From Natrinema pallidum DSM 3751 (lineage in GTDB: Archaea > Halobacteriota > Halobacteria > Halobacteriales > Natrialbaceae), in the NCBI RefSeq assembly GCF_000337615.1, contig NZ_AOII01000044.1, positions 7,945 to 71,944 of the forward strand: 64,000 bases of DNA. The letters are read 5' to 3'. The translations under genes and the position numbers were made by a program. This document shows, one piece after another, positions 43,771 to 54,124 of the stretch. How positions within the stretch are numbered: position 1 is the first letter of the stretch; each line of letters starts with the position of its first letter. The notes under the pieces were generated by a model, which did not search any database, had not been told where the DNA came from, and saw nothing but the letters and a program-made list of their open reading frames with translations.

Positions 43771-44466
43771 GTGTCTCGCATAGACGCCTCGAGCGACAGT
43801 CCCATTTCGGAGTCGCCGCCACTGGAACGCCGACTGCCCGTCCGGGTCCCCGAGGAGCGCGTACTCCGGGACTGGCTCGCACGGGAGATCGAACGCAACG
43901 CTGGTGTCGTCGATTCGGGGACGGTCCCAACGAACGCGACGGCGCTGCTCGACGCGCTCCTCTCGGCGAAGCCGGGAGCGGCTGCGTTCCTCTGGCGCGA
44001 GCAACCGATCCGGTGGTACCGACTCGTCCTCGATCGGGACCGCTTCGTCGCTCTTCGTCCGGTAGACGGGCCGGACGACCTCCTGTGGCGGGACGTCTCT
44101 ACGGACGGCACCCTCTTCGGCGTGGCCGAGCGGGTCCACACCGAGGGGATCGATCCGCTCGACGCAGCGGGTATCGACGCCGAGGCGATCCGAACCTACC
44201 GCGACGAGCTGGCCGCCGGAACGCGGTTCGACCCGCTGATCGTCCGGACCAGACGCGGCGCAACCCCGTGGTTCGTCGCCGACGGGAACCATCGGGCGAC
44301 GGCGGCGGCGCTCCATGCCCTCGAAACCGGCCGATACGACCCCATGCCGGCGTACGTCGCCGTCACCGCGAACCCGGTTCTCGAGCCGATAGTCGACCGT
44401 GCCCGGGGCCTGCTCCAGCGACTGGCCGGTCGCTCCATCGGCCGGTGCGGTCGCCGAGGGCCCTGA
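43771..44466 (+). CDS. ParB/sulfiredoxin-fold domain protein
   Basis: A 231-residue soluble protein. The first two-thirds (ERRLPVRVPEERVLRDWLAR to HTEGIDPLDAAGIDAEAIRT) have no assigned family. Residues about 145-180, TRFDPLIVRTRRGATPWFVA followed by DGNHRATAAALHALE, match the core of the ParB/Srx nucleotide-binding fold (a G-N-H-R motif). Such domains act as CTPases, nucleases or in modification systems; the partner is unknown. The GTG at 43771 is favoured because a TATA-like CTATATG at 43730-43736 puts the transcript start near 43760. It stands alone, with no ParA. Confidence 0.65.
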   Translation: MSRIDASSDSPISESPPLERRLPVRVPEERVLRDWLAREIERNAGVVDSGTVPTNATALLDALLSAKPGAAAFLWREQPIRWYRLVLDRDRFVALRPVDGPDDLLWRDVSTDGTLFGVAERVHTEGIDPLDAAGIDAEAIRTYRDELAAGTRFDPLIVRTRRGATPWFVADGNHRATAAALHALETGRYDPMPAYVAVTANPVLEPIVDRARGLLQRLAGRSIGRCGRRGP

Positions 44467-44620
44467 CTCTGCGCGCCGGGTAGCCGGCGGGAAACGACCG
44501 TGTGATGCTCCGTTTACCTCGGCGACGATCGGCCCGGCGTGGCGGCCCGTGCGTCTCGATCTGCTCGACCTGACATCCCCCGACCGGCGTCGCTTCGTCC
44601 GCGTTCGTGGCCCACCGTCG

Positions 44621-44941
44621 TTACTCGTGCCACTGTAGAATCCGTCGGTGTCCCCACGACTCGTCGCCGCCACTCGCGTTGGCGACGGTCCCTCTGAGCG
44701 AGTCGGCATCCCGTGCCTCCAAGAACGCGGCGAGTTCGTCGGCGTAGTCCGCGACCGCCGCCACCGTGTCGTCGTCCTGTAGGACGAACGCTTCCTTTAT
44801 TTTATCAGGCATCTCGTCGGGCGCGAGGTACGTCTCCTCTCGCGCGTAGTCCGCGGTGCCCCGCAGGGTTTCCGGAGAGAGATCGTCGAACTGTTCGATC
44901 AGGAAGTCCGGGATCGCATCCGGTGGGGTCGGTGATGCCAT
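44621..44941 (-). CDS. Haloarchaeal hypothetical protein
   Basis: A 106-residue acidic, mostly helical protein, starting MASPTPPDAIPDFLIEQFDD and with two related helical stretches (SPETLRGTADYAREE and ADSLRGTVANASGGD), perhaps a small internal repeat. No motif gives a function. Divergent from the orc gene, sharing an AT-rich 128-bp interval in which two short inverted repeats are seen. Confidence 0.65.
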   Translation of the reverse strand: MASPTPPDAIPDFLIEQFDDLSPETLRGTADYAREETYLAPDEMPDKIKEAFVLQDDDTVAAVADYADELAAFLEARDADSLRGTVANASGGDESWGHRRILQWHE

Positions 44942-44960
44942 GCTGCTACCGAAATGAATA

Positions 44961-45005
44961 TACTGCACAGTAAGTATTGTGGCTCTGTAAAAACATAACA
45001 TACAG
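44961..45005. promoter_or_regulatory. Two short inverted repeats upstream of orc
   Basis: TACTG-CA-CAGTA (44961-44972) and CTGTA-(11 nt)-TACAG (44985-45005) lie in the AT-rich interval between the divergent 44941 gene and the orc gene. No haloarchaeal ORB-type origin repeat was recognised, so a promoter-control role is more likely than an origin. Confidence 0.35.
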
Positions 45006-45069
45006 CACAGGTGCTCGACGTTGTGGGTCCACCGAAGGGTTAAGACGCTGCGGAAGCAGGGTGAAAGTG

Positions 45070-46200
45070 ATGGGAGACGACCCCGATGAGGGGATGTTGT
45101 CGTGGGACGAATCCGTGTTCAGAAACGAGCACGTCTTCGAAATCGACTACGTTCCCGAGACGTTCAAGCACCGCGAGGGCCAGACCCAGAGTCTGACGTA
45201 CGCGCTGCGCCCGGCGGTGCGGGGGTCGCGGCCGTTGAACGTCGTCGTTCGTGGCCCGCCCGGAACCGGGAAGACGACGGCGATCCAGAAACTGTTCGAC
45301 GAGGTCGGTGCCCAGACGAGCGAGGTTCGGACGATCCGGGTCAACTGTCAGGTCAACGCCACCCGCTACTCGGTGTTCTCCCGGCTGTTCGAGGGGACGT
45401 TCGACTACGAGCCCCCCTCCTCGGGGATCTCGTTCAAGAAGCTGTTCGGCCAGATCGCCGAGAAACTCGTCGAGGAGGACAAGGTACTGGTCGTCGCCTT
45501 GGACGACATCAACTATCTCTTCTACGAGAACGAGGCCTCGGACACGCTCTACTCGCTTCTGCGCGCCCACGAAGAGTACCCCGGTGCGAAAATCGGCGTC
45601 GTCGTGGTCTCCTCCGACCCCGCACTCGACGTGATCGACGACCTCGACTCCCGGGTCCAGAGCGTCTTCCGCCCGGAGGACGTCTACTTCCCGGTCTACG
45701 ACCAGCCCGAAATCGTCGACATCCTCGCCGAGCGCGTCAAGCGCGGCTTCAACGACGGCGTCATCGATCGGGACACGCTCGAGTACGTCGCCGAACTCAC
45801 CGCCGAGAGCGGCGATCTCCGTGTCGGTATCGACCTGTTGCGCCGCGCCGGGCTGAACGCGGAGATGCGGGCCAGTCGCACCGTCGAGCACCAGGACGTC
45901 GAAGACGCCTACGAGAAGTCCAAGTACATCAACCTCTCGCGGAGCCTTTCGGGGCTCACCGACACCGAGCGGACGCTGCTCGAGGTCATCGCCGAACACG
46001 ACGGCGAACAGGCCGGCGAGGTCTACGACGCCTTCCACGATCGGACCGAGCTGGGCTACACCCGCTACTCCGAGATCGTCAACAAACTCGACCAGCTCGG
46101 ACTCATCGACGCCGACTACGCGGACGTCGAGGGACGGGGTCGCTCGCGGTCGCTCACGTTGTCCTACGAAAAAGCGGCAGTGCTGGAGCGGCTCGAGTGA
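45070..46200 (+). CDS. Orc1/Cdc6 family replication initiation protein
   Basis: A 376-residue AAA+ protein with Walker A RGPPGTGKTT (61-70), Walker B VLVVALDDINYLF (about 139-151) and a C-terminal winged helix (FHDRTELGYTRYSEIVNKLD, QLGLIDADYADVEGRGRSRS). The usual Walker B D-E is D-D here, which may weaken ATP hydrolysis. Orc1/Cdc6 proteins bind origins and load MCM. Haloarchaea have many paralogues, and only some sit beside active origins. I see no ORB-like repeats beside this one, so it may be an accessory paralogue. ATG 45070 (MGDDPDEGMLSWDESVF) is taken, with GTG 45061 as an alternative. Confidence 0.88.
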   Translation: MGDDPDEGMLSWDESVFRNEHVFEIDYVPETFKHREGQTQSLTYALRPAVRGSRPLNVVVRGPPGTGKTTAIQKLFDEVGAQTSEVRTIRVNCQVNATRYSVFSRLFEGTFDYEPPSSGISFKKLFGQIAEKLVEEDKVLVVALDDINYLFYENEASDTLYSLLRAHEEYPGAKIGVVVVSSDPALDVIDDLDSRVQSVFRPEDVYFPVYDQPEIVDILAERVKRGFNDGVIDRDTLEYVAELTAESGDLRVGIDLLRRAGLNAEMRASRTVEHQDVEDAYEKSKYINLSRSLSGLTDTERTLLEVIAEHDGEQAGEVYDAFHDRTELGYTRYSEIVNKLDQLGLIDADYADVEGRGRSRSLTLSYEKAAVLERLE

Positions 46201-46232
46201 TCTTCGGCCGAAGGCGGTTCGGGACGATCTCC

Positions 46233-48272
46233 TCAGACGCCCCAGATGTAGGCGATTCCGACTGTCGTCACGATCGCGAGCAGTAACTGGAGCGGCCCGC
46301 CGACTTTCAGGAAGTCGGTGAATTTGTACCCGCCGGGACCGTAGACCATCAGATTCGTCTGGTACCCCACCGGCGTCATGAAGGAGGTCGCGGAGGCGAA
46401 CATCACTGCGAGGAGGAAGGAAAACGGTGCTGCGCCCAGACTCCCCGCAGCGTCGACCGCGACGGGGATCATCAGGACCACCGTCGCGACCGGCGTGATG
46501 ACGTTCGCGAGCAGCCCGGTCACAATGGTAAACAGTAACAGGACTGCGACGAGCGGGAGAACGTCCGCAGTGGCGACCAGTCCACCGGCGATGACCTCCG
46601 AGCCGCCGGTCGCCTCGAGGGCGACACCGAGGGGGATCACGCCCGCCAGCAGGAACACGATGTTCCACGAGACGGCATCGTACGCCTCGCTCGTCGACAG
46701 ACAGCCGGTCACGATCATAAGGAAGACTCCGGCGAACGCCGCGATAACGATGGAGATGAGACCGAGCGCGGCGGTACCGACCACGCCGGCCATGATGGCG
46801 AGCGCGACCGGCGTCTTCGGCGACAGCGGCGCGATTTCCTCGACCTCCTCCTCGAGCAGTCGGTCGTAGGCATCGTCTTCGACCACGACGAGATCGCCGG
46901 TTTCGGTCACGTACTCGAGCGTGCTGGGAAGCGTCTGGACCAGGAGGAGATCGCCTGTCTCGAGCGTCCGCTCCTCGAGATCGGTCCGGAGCAGTTCGCC
47001 GTCGCGACGGATCGCGAGCACAGTCAACTGGTAGAACTGCCGCAGGTGCGTCTCCGAGAGCGTCTTCCCGACGAACGGCGAATCGATCGGGACGATCGTC
47101 TTTGCGAGTTGCTCCTCGCCTGTGGATTCGTCGAACGTCTCCTCGGTGACGGATTCACGATGGAGTTGCCGCAGGTTCTGGCGCTCGACGAATCGATTGA
47201 CTGCCTGCAGCGTGCCGTGTACCGTGAGTACGTCACCCTCACGGATCCGCCGGCCCGACTCGAGCACTGCGGTCGGTTCGCCCTCCCGGACACGCTGCTG
47301 GCCCGCTGCGTTCACGTCGCGTCGTGATTCGACGGCTCTCTCGCCGTGGGGCTGCGTCTCACGCTCCGCCCCGTCGACGCCGGCCTCCGAAGCGGCGTCG
47401 CTGTTCGACTCGAGTTCGTCGTCGCCATCGTACTCGAACACACGCTCGTTTTCCGCAGGGCTGGCTTCGTGGCTCCCGTCCCGACGGTGCTGGAGCACGC
47501 GCACGTCCGTCCCAATCCGCTCCTCGAATTCCGCGACCGTGAGGCCGACCGGCGTCGAATCGGCGTCGACGCGGACCTGCGTGAGGTGGTCCTCGAGATC
47601 GAACTCCTCGACGAGGTCCGCGTCGACCGGGATACGTGCGGGCGTCAGCCACCGGCCGACGGTCATGAGGTATGCCAAGCCGACGACCAGGATCATGAGT
47701 CCGAGCCCCGAGAACTCGAACATGCTGATCGGCCCCCGATCGAGCAGGCTGGCGGCGAACTCGCTCGCCAGCAGGTTCGTCGAGGTGCCGACGAGCGTCA
47801 GTGTGCCGCCGAGGATCGCCGCGTACGAGAGTGGCAAGAGCAGTTTCGACGGCGAGATGCCGGTCTTCTTGGCGAGATCGGAGATCATCGGAATGAAGAT
47901 CGCGACGACCGGCGTGTTGTTGATAAAGCCCGCGATCGGCCCCGTCGTGGCGATCGTCGCCGCCAGCGCCCGGGTTTCGTCGCCGTCCGTGAACGCAGCG
48001 AGCGAGAGACCGAGCCGCTGGACAACGCCCGTCCGTTGGATACCCGCGCTGAGCATGTACATTGCGATGATCGTCACCGTCGCGGTGTTGGCGAACCCCG
48101 AAATCGCCGCCCGGTGGCCCACGCCGGTCAGCGGCTCGAGTGCCGCCAGCGAGACGATGATCCCGATCGCCGTCACGTCGTTGGGAATGAGTTCGGAAAC
48201 GAACAGGACGAGGGCGACGGCGATGAGTCCGAACACCACCAGCACGCCCCCCGATAGCTCCGCGCTGATCAT
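46233..48272 (-). CDS. SLC13-type anion permease with TrkA-C domains
   Basis: A 679-residue transporter. N-terminal helices include LGLSLAAFTDGDETRALAAT and the DASS-type signature TTGPIAGFINNTPVVAIFIP; the second half has SWNIVFLLAGVIPLGVALEA and ASATSFMTPVGYQTNLMVYG. Between the two membrane halves (about residues 225-450) are two TrkA-C-like domains (VGLTVAEFEERIGTDVRVLQ and SPFVGKTLSETHLRQFYQLT) split by an 80-residue Glu/Ser/Arg-rich insert that lacks domain features. Such carriers move sulfate, dicarboxylates or similar anions with Na+ or H+; TrkA-C may sense a ligand. Convergent with orc. MISAELSGGVLVVFG supplies the start. Confidence 0.85.
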   Translation of the reverse strand: MISAELSGGVLVVFGLIAVALVLFVSELIPNDVTAIGIIVSLAALEPLTGVGHRAAISGFANTATVTIIAMYMLSAGIQRTGVVQRLGLSLAAFTDGDETRALAATIATTGPIAGFINNTPVVAIFIPMISDLAKKTGISPSKLLLPLSYAAILGGTLTLVGTSTNLLASEFAASLLDRGPISMFEFSGLGLMILVVGLAYLMTVGRWLTPARIPVDADLVEEFDLEDHLTQVRVDADSTPVGLTVAEFEERIGTDVRVLQHRRDGSHEASPAENERVFEYDGDDELESNSDAASEAGVDGAERETQPHGERAVESRRDVNAAGQQRVREGEPTAVLESGRRIREGDVLTVHGTLQAVNRFVERQNLRQLHRESVTEETFDESTGEEQLAKTIVPIDSPFVGKTLSETHLRQFYQLTVLAIRRDGELLRTDLEERTLETGDLLLVQTLPSTLEYVTETGDLVVVEDDAYDRLLEEEVEEIAPLSPKTPVALAIMAGVVGTAALGLISIVIAAFAGVFLMIVTGCLSTSEAYDAVSWNIVFLLAGVIPLGVALEATGGSEVIAGGLVATADVLPLVAVLLLFTIVTGLLANVITPVATVVLMIPVAVDAAGSLGAAPFSFLLAVMFASATSFMTPVGYQTNLMVYGPGGYKFTDFLKVGGPLQLLLAIVTTVGIAYIWGV

Positions 48273-48335
48273 CGTGTACCGTCCGGTGGACCGTCACCAG
48301 TCATACCCTCGTGTCTGTGAGCTATTGATAAATCT

Positions 48336-48587
48336 ATGTTTCGAGAGGAAGTCGACGCGAGCGAACGCGGGGCAGTCGTCGATCAGGATCGCTTCGACGA
48401 GTTGCTCGCGGAGACGACTGCCGATGTCGACGGTGTGGGTCGTTCGCAAGACGGGGACTGGCCCGTGGGTGCCGTCATTACGCTTGATCGACGGTTTCGC
48501 GATAGTCTTCGACCGTTTCGATCGCCGATTCCACCTTGTCCGCGGTGTCACCGTCCGCCCGTTCGCGGACCTGCCGGAGCGTGTTGA
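48336..48587 (+). CDS. Possible small hypothetical protein (low confidence)
   Basis: The first 50 codons (MFREEVDASERGAVVDQDRF, then DELLAETTADVDGVGRSQDG and AVITLD) have halophilic composition; the last 33 are antisense to the gene at 48478-48747 and look like chance sequence. It could be a real gene that has lost its own stop, or a remnant. No family is recognised. Confidence 0.3.
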   Translation: MFREEVDASERGAVVDQDRFDELLAETTADVDGVGRSQDGDWPVGAVITLDRRFRDSLRPFRSPIPPCPRCHRPPVRGPAGAC

Positions 48588-48747
48588 GTCGCTCGTCGAG
48601 GATCGCGTGATCCGGTGTGGTGTCGCCCATCGCGTAGTCGGCGAACGCGTCCGTCGTTTCGTGAATGTCTTCCCGAACGTCGTCGCTGTCGGCCGACTTC
48701 GCCGCTTCCTCGAGGTCGTCGCGGGCCCGCTGGAGTTGCTCCGTCAT
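48478..48747 (-). CDS. Small acidic helical protein, haloarchaeal
   Basis: An 89-residue, all-helical acidic protein: MTEQLQRARDDLEEAAKSAD, then DVREDIHETTDAFADYAMGD and LRQVRERADGDTADKVESAI. It resembles small coiled-coil-like conserved hypotheticals of haloarchaea, with no known function. ATG 48747 is chosen; GAGGTGAT lies 6 nt before it as a ribosome binding site, whereas the next ATG upstream is within that site. Confidence 0.72.
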   Translation of the reverse strand: MTEQLQRARDDLEEAAKSADSDDVREDIHETTDAFADYAMGDTTPDHAILDERLNTLRQVRERADGDTADKVESAIETVEDYRETVDQA

Positions 48748-49001
48748 AGGCATCACCTCTCCGACCCGATGCATAACGATTGGGCGAGCAATGGCCACGT
48801 CCGGTCGGTCCCGAAACGACGGGGAGGCGGAGGTCCAATCGGCGGCTGTAGGTTCCATCAGACCGTTGCCGCGTCGCGATACGCGCGTCCTTCCGGCAAC
48901 AGGGAACGTATACGCGACCGTCACGGATCGGAAACGTCAGCACTACTCGTGAGACGAACTCTCGGCTTTTTTCGACCGTAGTCCCCCGATTCGGGTGCAT
49001 C

Positions 49002-49748
49002 ATGCCAGTAACACGACGAACTGCCCTGAAAACGATGGGGATCGCGGGTGGACTGACTGCAGCGGGTGGAACCGTTCTGGCCGCCGGTGAACACGAACAC
49101 GACGAACGGTCGACCGCCGACGAGAAACCGACCGATGACATGGCTCCGGGCGCGGCCGTCCGGATCGCGCACTTCTCACCGGATGCACCGAACGTCGACG
49201 TCTACATCGACGACGATCGCGTGCTCGCGGACGTCGCCTACGGCGACGTCTCGCCGTACCTCGAGATCGAGCCGGGAACGTACACGGTGACGATTACGGC
49301 CGCCGGCGATCGGGAGACGGTCGCGTTCGAGGGCGAGGTGACGTTCGGCGCTGCGTTCTACACCGTCGCCGCGATCGGCGAGTTCGGTGCCGATACCTTC
49401 CAGCCGGCGGTGTTGGTAGACGCCGGATCGGTACTCGTCCGTCTCGTCCACGCCTCGCCCGACGCACCCGCTGTCGACGTCTACGCCGACGACACCCTGC
49501 TCTTCGAAGACGTCTCGTTTACCGACTCGACCGATTACGTTCCGGTTCCCGCCGGCCAGAACACCCTCTCGGTCAGGCCGACAGGCGGGACGGAGGCCGT
49601 GGCTTCGTTCGACGTGACGCTCGAGCGGGGCATCGCCTACACCGGGTACGCGATCGGCTACCTCGAGCCGCCAACGGACGTGGCGGATCGCGAGCTCACC
49701 GTCGAAGTGACTGTCGACGGCCCGATGGCCGACGACGGCGGCACATAA
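49002..49748 (+). CDS. Tat-exported DUF4397 protein
   Basis: A 248-residue secreted protein. The N-terminus MPVTRRTALKTMGIAGGLTA has a twin-Arg motif (TRRTALK) before a hydrophobic stretch ending at VLAAGEHE, so it is likely exported folded by Tat. The mature part holds DUF4397 beta domains, VRIAHFSPDAPNVDVYIDDD and, related, LVRLVHASPDAPAVDVYADD, each about 85 residues. The family is extracellular, with unknown function. A T-rich promoter box lies about 35 nt upstream. Confidence 0.88.
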   Translation: MPVTRRTALKTMGIAGGLTAAGGTVLAAGEHEHDERSTADEKPTDDMAPGAAVRIAHFSPDAPNVDVYIDDDRVLADVAYGDVSPYLEIEPGTYTVTITAAGDRETVAFEGEVTFGAAFYTVAAIGEFGADTFQPAVLVDAGSVLVRLVHASPDAPAVDVYADDTLLFEDVSFTDSTDYVPVPAGQNTLSVRPTGGTEAVASFDVTLERGIAYTGYAIGYLEPPTDVADRELTVEVTVDGPMADDGGT

Positions 49749-49874
49749 GGACTGCCGGCCCGAGCGACGTCTCGATCGGAGTCGGTCGGACCGGACGGTC
49801 GCGGTCCGTCTGACGCCTCACAGTCGCGGTCCGTATGCGAGCGCGTAAAGTGGCTCGAACCCCTGACTCCGATA

Positions 49875-51932
<2,058 letters not shown>

Positions 51933-52001
51933 GCGGGGATCGGGCGTGATAGGCCGTGTCCGAGTGATACACGGCTCAATCGCCACTCCAGTAATACGTT
52001 C

Positions 52002-52217
52002 ATGACCAACGAAACGCCGTTCAAGCTTGCAGATCGCGGAGAGTACGACGCCGCAGCAACAGCATACGCTCGCGATGGCTTCGAGAAGTGCCTCGAGTCC
52101 CACGTCCGAATGAATGGGTACCGAAAACTACCACGGATTTCTCGAGGCCTGCTGCCCGTCGACGGCAGAGCGCATCCGGCGAGTCCGACGATACGCCGAG
52201 TCCGGAAGCGTGGCTGA
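52002..52217 (+). CDS. Probable gene remnant or short hypothetical
   Basis: The first 40 residues, MTNETPFKLADRGEYDAAAT then AYARDGFEKCLESHVRMNGY, look like the start of a helical repeat protein (an A-D-x-G-E-Y-x-x-A-A pattern), but the frame then turns Arg/Pro-rich and stops after 71 residues. No sensible continuation was found in the other frames. The 364-bp interval between uvrB and the flavoprotein gene otherwise holds nothing recognisable. Confidence 0.3.
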   Translation: MTNETPFKLADRGEYDAAATAYARDGFEKCLESHVRMNGYRKLPRISRGLLPVDGRAHPASPTIRRVRKRG

Positions 52218-52296
52218 ACCGGGGTTCGCGCTCACCGAACCAGCGCCCGCACGGAGCCGGTGATCGTTCACTACCGAAGCGAACGGCGCGTCTCAG

Positions 52297-53517
52297 TTAC
52301 GTTTCTCGCCAGTATTTCCAGAGCAGCGGCAGGTCACTGAGGGAAAACAACTTGCTGATCTCGCGTTTATTTCCGTCGTTGATCGCTGAGAGCGTGTCCC
52401 GGTCCGCCTCGTTTAGATCCCGCATGAGTTGATCGTATCGTTCGTTTGATGCGAGATACAGCAGCTTCGTCATCAGTAGGCGACGATCTTGACGGGACGC
52501 AACCCGCTCGTGCCAGCGGTCGTCGTAGACTGCCATCTCTCGAGCGGACGTATCGACCGGACCAGTGAGACAGCGGTCGGCGGTCATCGCGGCCGCACGC
52601 CCCGACTTCATACAGTTATCCACGCCCTCGCCCCAGACGGGATCGACCGATGGTACGGTATCACCGATCGCCATGAACGCCGCCGTACTTATTGCTCCCG
52701 GGGACTGAACGTGCGCAGAACCGCGGATTTCCGTCTCCGGCAGTCGGTCGGCGTTCTCGAAGCGTGGGTCGGTCTCGAGCCAGTGTTCGAGGTAGCCGTC
52801 TACGGTCAGATCTCGGGAGGCATGCTCCCGGTACCGTTCGTTTTGGATGAAACAAACGCCGACTTTCGCCGTGTCCGCGCCGGTGTGGAAGAGCCAGGAG
52901 TAGCCGCCGGGAGCGTACTCGTGATCCAGTCTCAGCATCATTGCGTCAGTGAGATCGGCATACCCACGACGATCGAGGGTGACGCCCTCGAACTGGTACT
53001 CGATGCCGATCGCGTGGTTTTTGCGCTCGAGATCGACGAGGCCGAGGGCGGTGGCCAACGTCGCAGCTGGGCCCGTCGCATCGATGACGATCTCGGCGCA
53101 AAGTTCCTCGTCGCCATTGTACCGGACACCGACGGTCTCCCCGTTCCTGACGATCGGTTCCCTCACGCGGGCGTCGAAACGGTACTCCGCCCCCTTCTTA
53201 CGACCGTCCCTGACGAGGAACTCTTTGAACGCATCGAATTCGAGAACGAACCCCGGTTGGTTCTGGATGAGAAAGTCGTTGGGTGACTCGAGAACGACGG
53301 AATCGGTCGTGTGCGCGACCACGTCATCTGGAATGCCGAAGAAGGTCATCATCGACGCGAACGTCCCGCCGGTGGACTTGTTGCTTCGTGCTGGGAACTC
53401 CTCCTCGGTCTCGGTTTCCAAAACTATCACCTCGTACCCACGGTCGGCGAGATCCCGCGCGCACTGCGCTCCCGCTGGGCCTGCACCGGCGATAGCCACA
53501 TCGTACCGTTCGGACAT
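52297..53517 (-). CDS. Geranylgeranyl-reductase-like FAD-dependent oxidoreductase
   Basis: A 406-residue flavoprotein. Rossmann motif DVAIAGAGPAGAQCARDLA (residues 6-24) and VIVLETE, the reductase-family segment TGGTFASMMTFFGIPDD, and the second FAD motif FMAIGDTVPSVDPVWGEGVD near residue 283. It belongs to the geranylgeranyl-reductase group, which in archaea saturates membrane-lipid isoprenoid chains, but this branch also includes halogenase-like or hydroxylase enzymes, so the substrate is open. Codons are less GC-biased at position three than in neighbours (many AAT, ATT, AAA). It is convergent with a SMR gene on the same strand, 90 nt upstream, and near a TrmB regulator. Confidence 0.82.
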   Translation of the reverse strand: MSERYDVAIAGAGPAGAQCARDLADRGYEVIVLETETEEEFPARSNKSTGGTFASMMTFFGIPDDVVAHTTDSVVLESPNDFLIQNQPGFVLEFDAFKEFLVRDGRKKGAEYRFDARVREPIVRNGETVGVRYNGDEELCAEIVIDATGPAATLATALGLVDLERKNHAIGIEYQFEGVTLDRRGYADLTDAMMLRLDHEYAPGGYSWLFHTGADTAKVGVCFIQNERYREHASRDLTVDGYLEHWLETDPRFENADRLPETEIRGSAHVQSPGAISTAAFMAIGDTVPSVDPVWGEGVDNCMKSGRAAAMTADRCLTGPVDTSAREMAVYDDRWHERVASRQDRRLLMTKLLYLASNERYDQLMRDLNEADRDTLSAINDGNKREISKLFSLSDLPLLWKYWRET

Positions 53518-53607
53518 GGCTCTTGGAGTCGAACGAGAGAAGGGTAAAGATAGTGAAATACACCACCACTTTCAGTTAGTTTCGACAACAATGGAATCCG
53601 TTTCCGG

Positions 53608-53940
53608 TTAGTGTGTGGACATCTGTGAAACGACGTTGATACAGTATACGCCACCGACGATTAACACGATACCAATAGTCCCGGCAAGATCTATTGACTC
53701 GTCGAATACGACGACACCAATAGCTGCGACGCCGACGATACCCAGTGCAGCCCACGTTCCGTAGACGACCCCGATCGGCAACTCCTTCAACGTCAGTGAG
53801 ACGAGATAGAACGCGAGGCCGTATCCTAGTACGACGCCGAGGGCGGGGATCGGCTGTGAGAATCCGTCCGAGAGTTTGAGGGCCGTCGTTCCGGCGAGTT
53901 CGGCGACTATCGCACCTGCTAGCAGTACGTACGGGTTCAT
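53608..53940 (-). CDS. Small multidrug resistance (SMR) transporter
   Basis: A 110-residue, four-helix protein. MNPYVLLAGAIVAELAGTTA has the essential Glu in the first helix (Glu14), followed by LKLSDGFSQPIPALGVVLGY and ELPIGVVYGTWAALGIVGVA with the conserved G-x-x-Y-x-x-W. It functions as a dimeric antiporter for cationic drugs, or for guanidinium in the Gdx branch; the branch cannot be assigned here. It probably is transcribed with, or next to, the flavoprotein gene, and lies opposite a TrmB regulator. Codon use is lower in GC than in the surroundings. Confidence 0.9.
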   Translation of the reverse strand: MNPYVLLAGAIVAELAGTTALKLSDGFSQPIPALGVVLGYGLAFYLVSLTLKELPIGVVYGTWAALGIVGVAAIGVVVFDESIDLAGTIGIVLIVGGVYCINVVSQMSTH

Positions 53941-54124
53941 GTCGACAGAACGCGGTGCCCGCTCCTATGCGCTTATTGAAATAACACGCCACTTCCGGTT
54001 CGTTTTTCTCCCGAAGACGGGTTTGCGTTCACTCGCCCCCCGTCGAACCGAGCCGGTATCTCCTCCGTCTTGTCCCGGTCACATACCGGCCATATATTTA
54101 CCATCAAGTGACCAACAGCTGTCC

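Noticed and set aside
44942-45069. Replication origin next to orc
   Set aside because: Only 128 bp, moderately AT-rich, and no ORB-like repeats; short inverted repeats alone do not support an origin.
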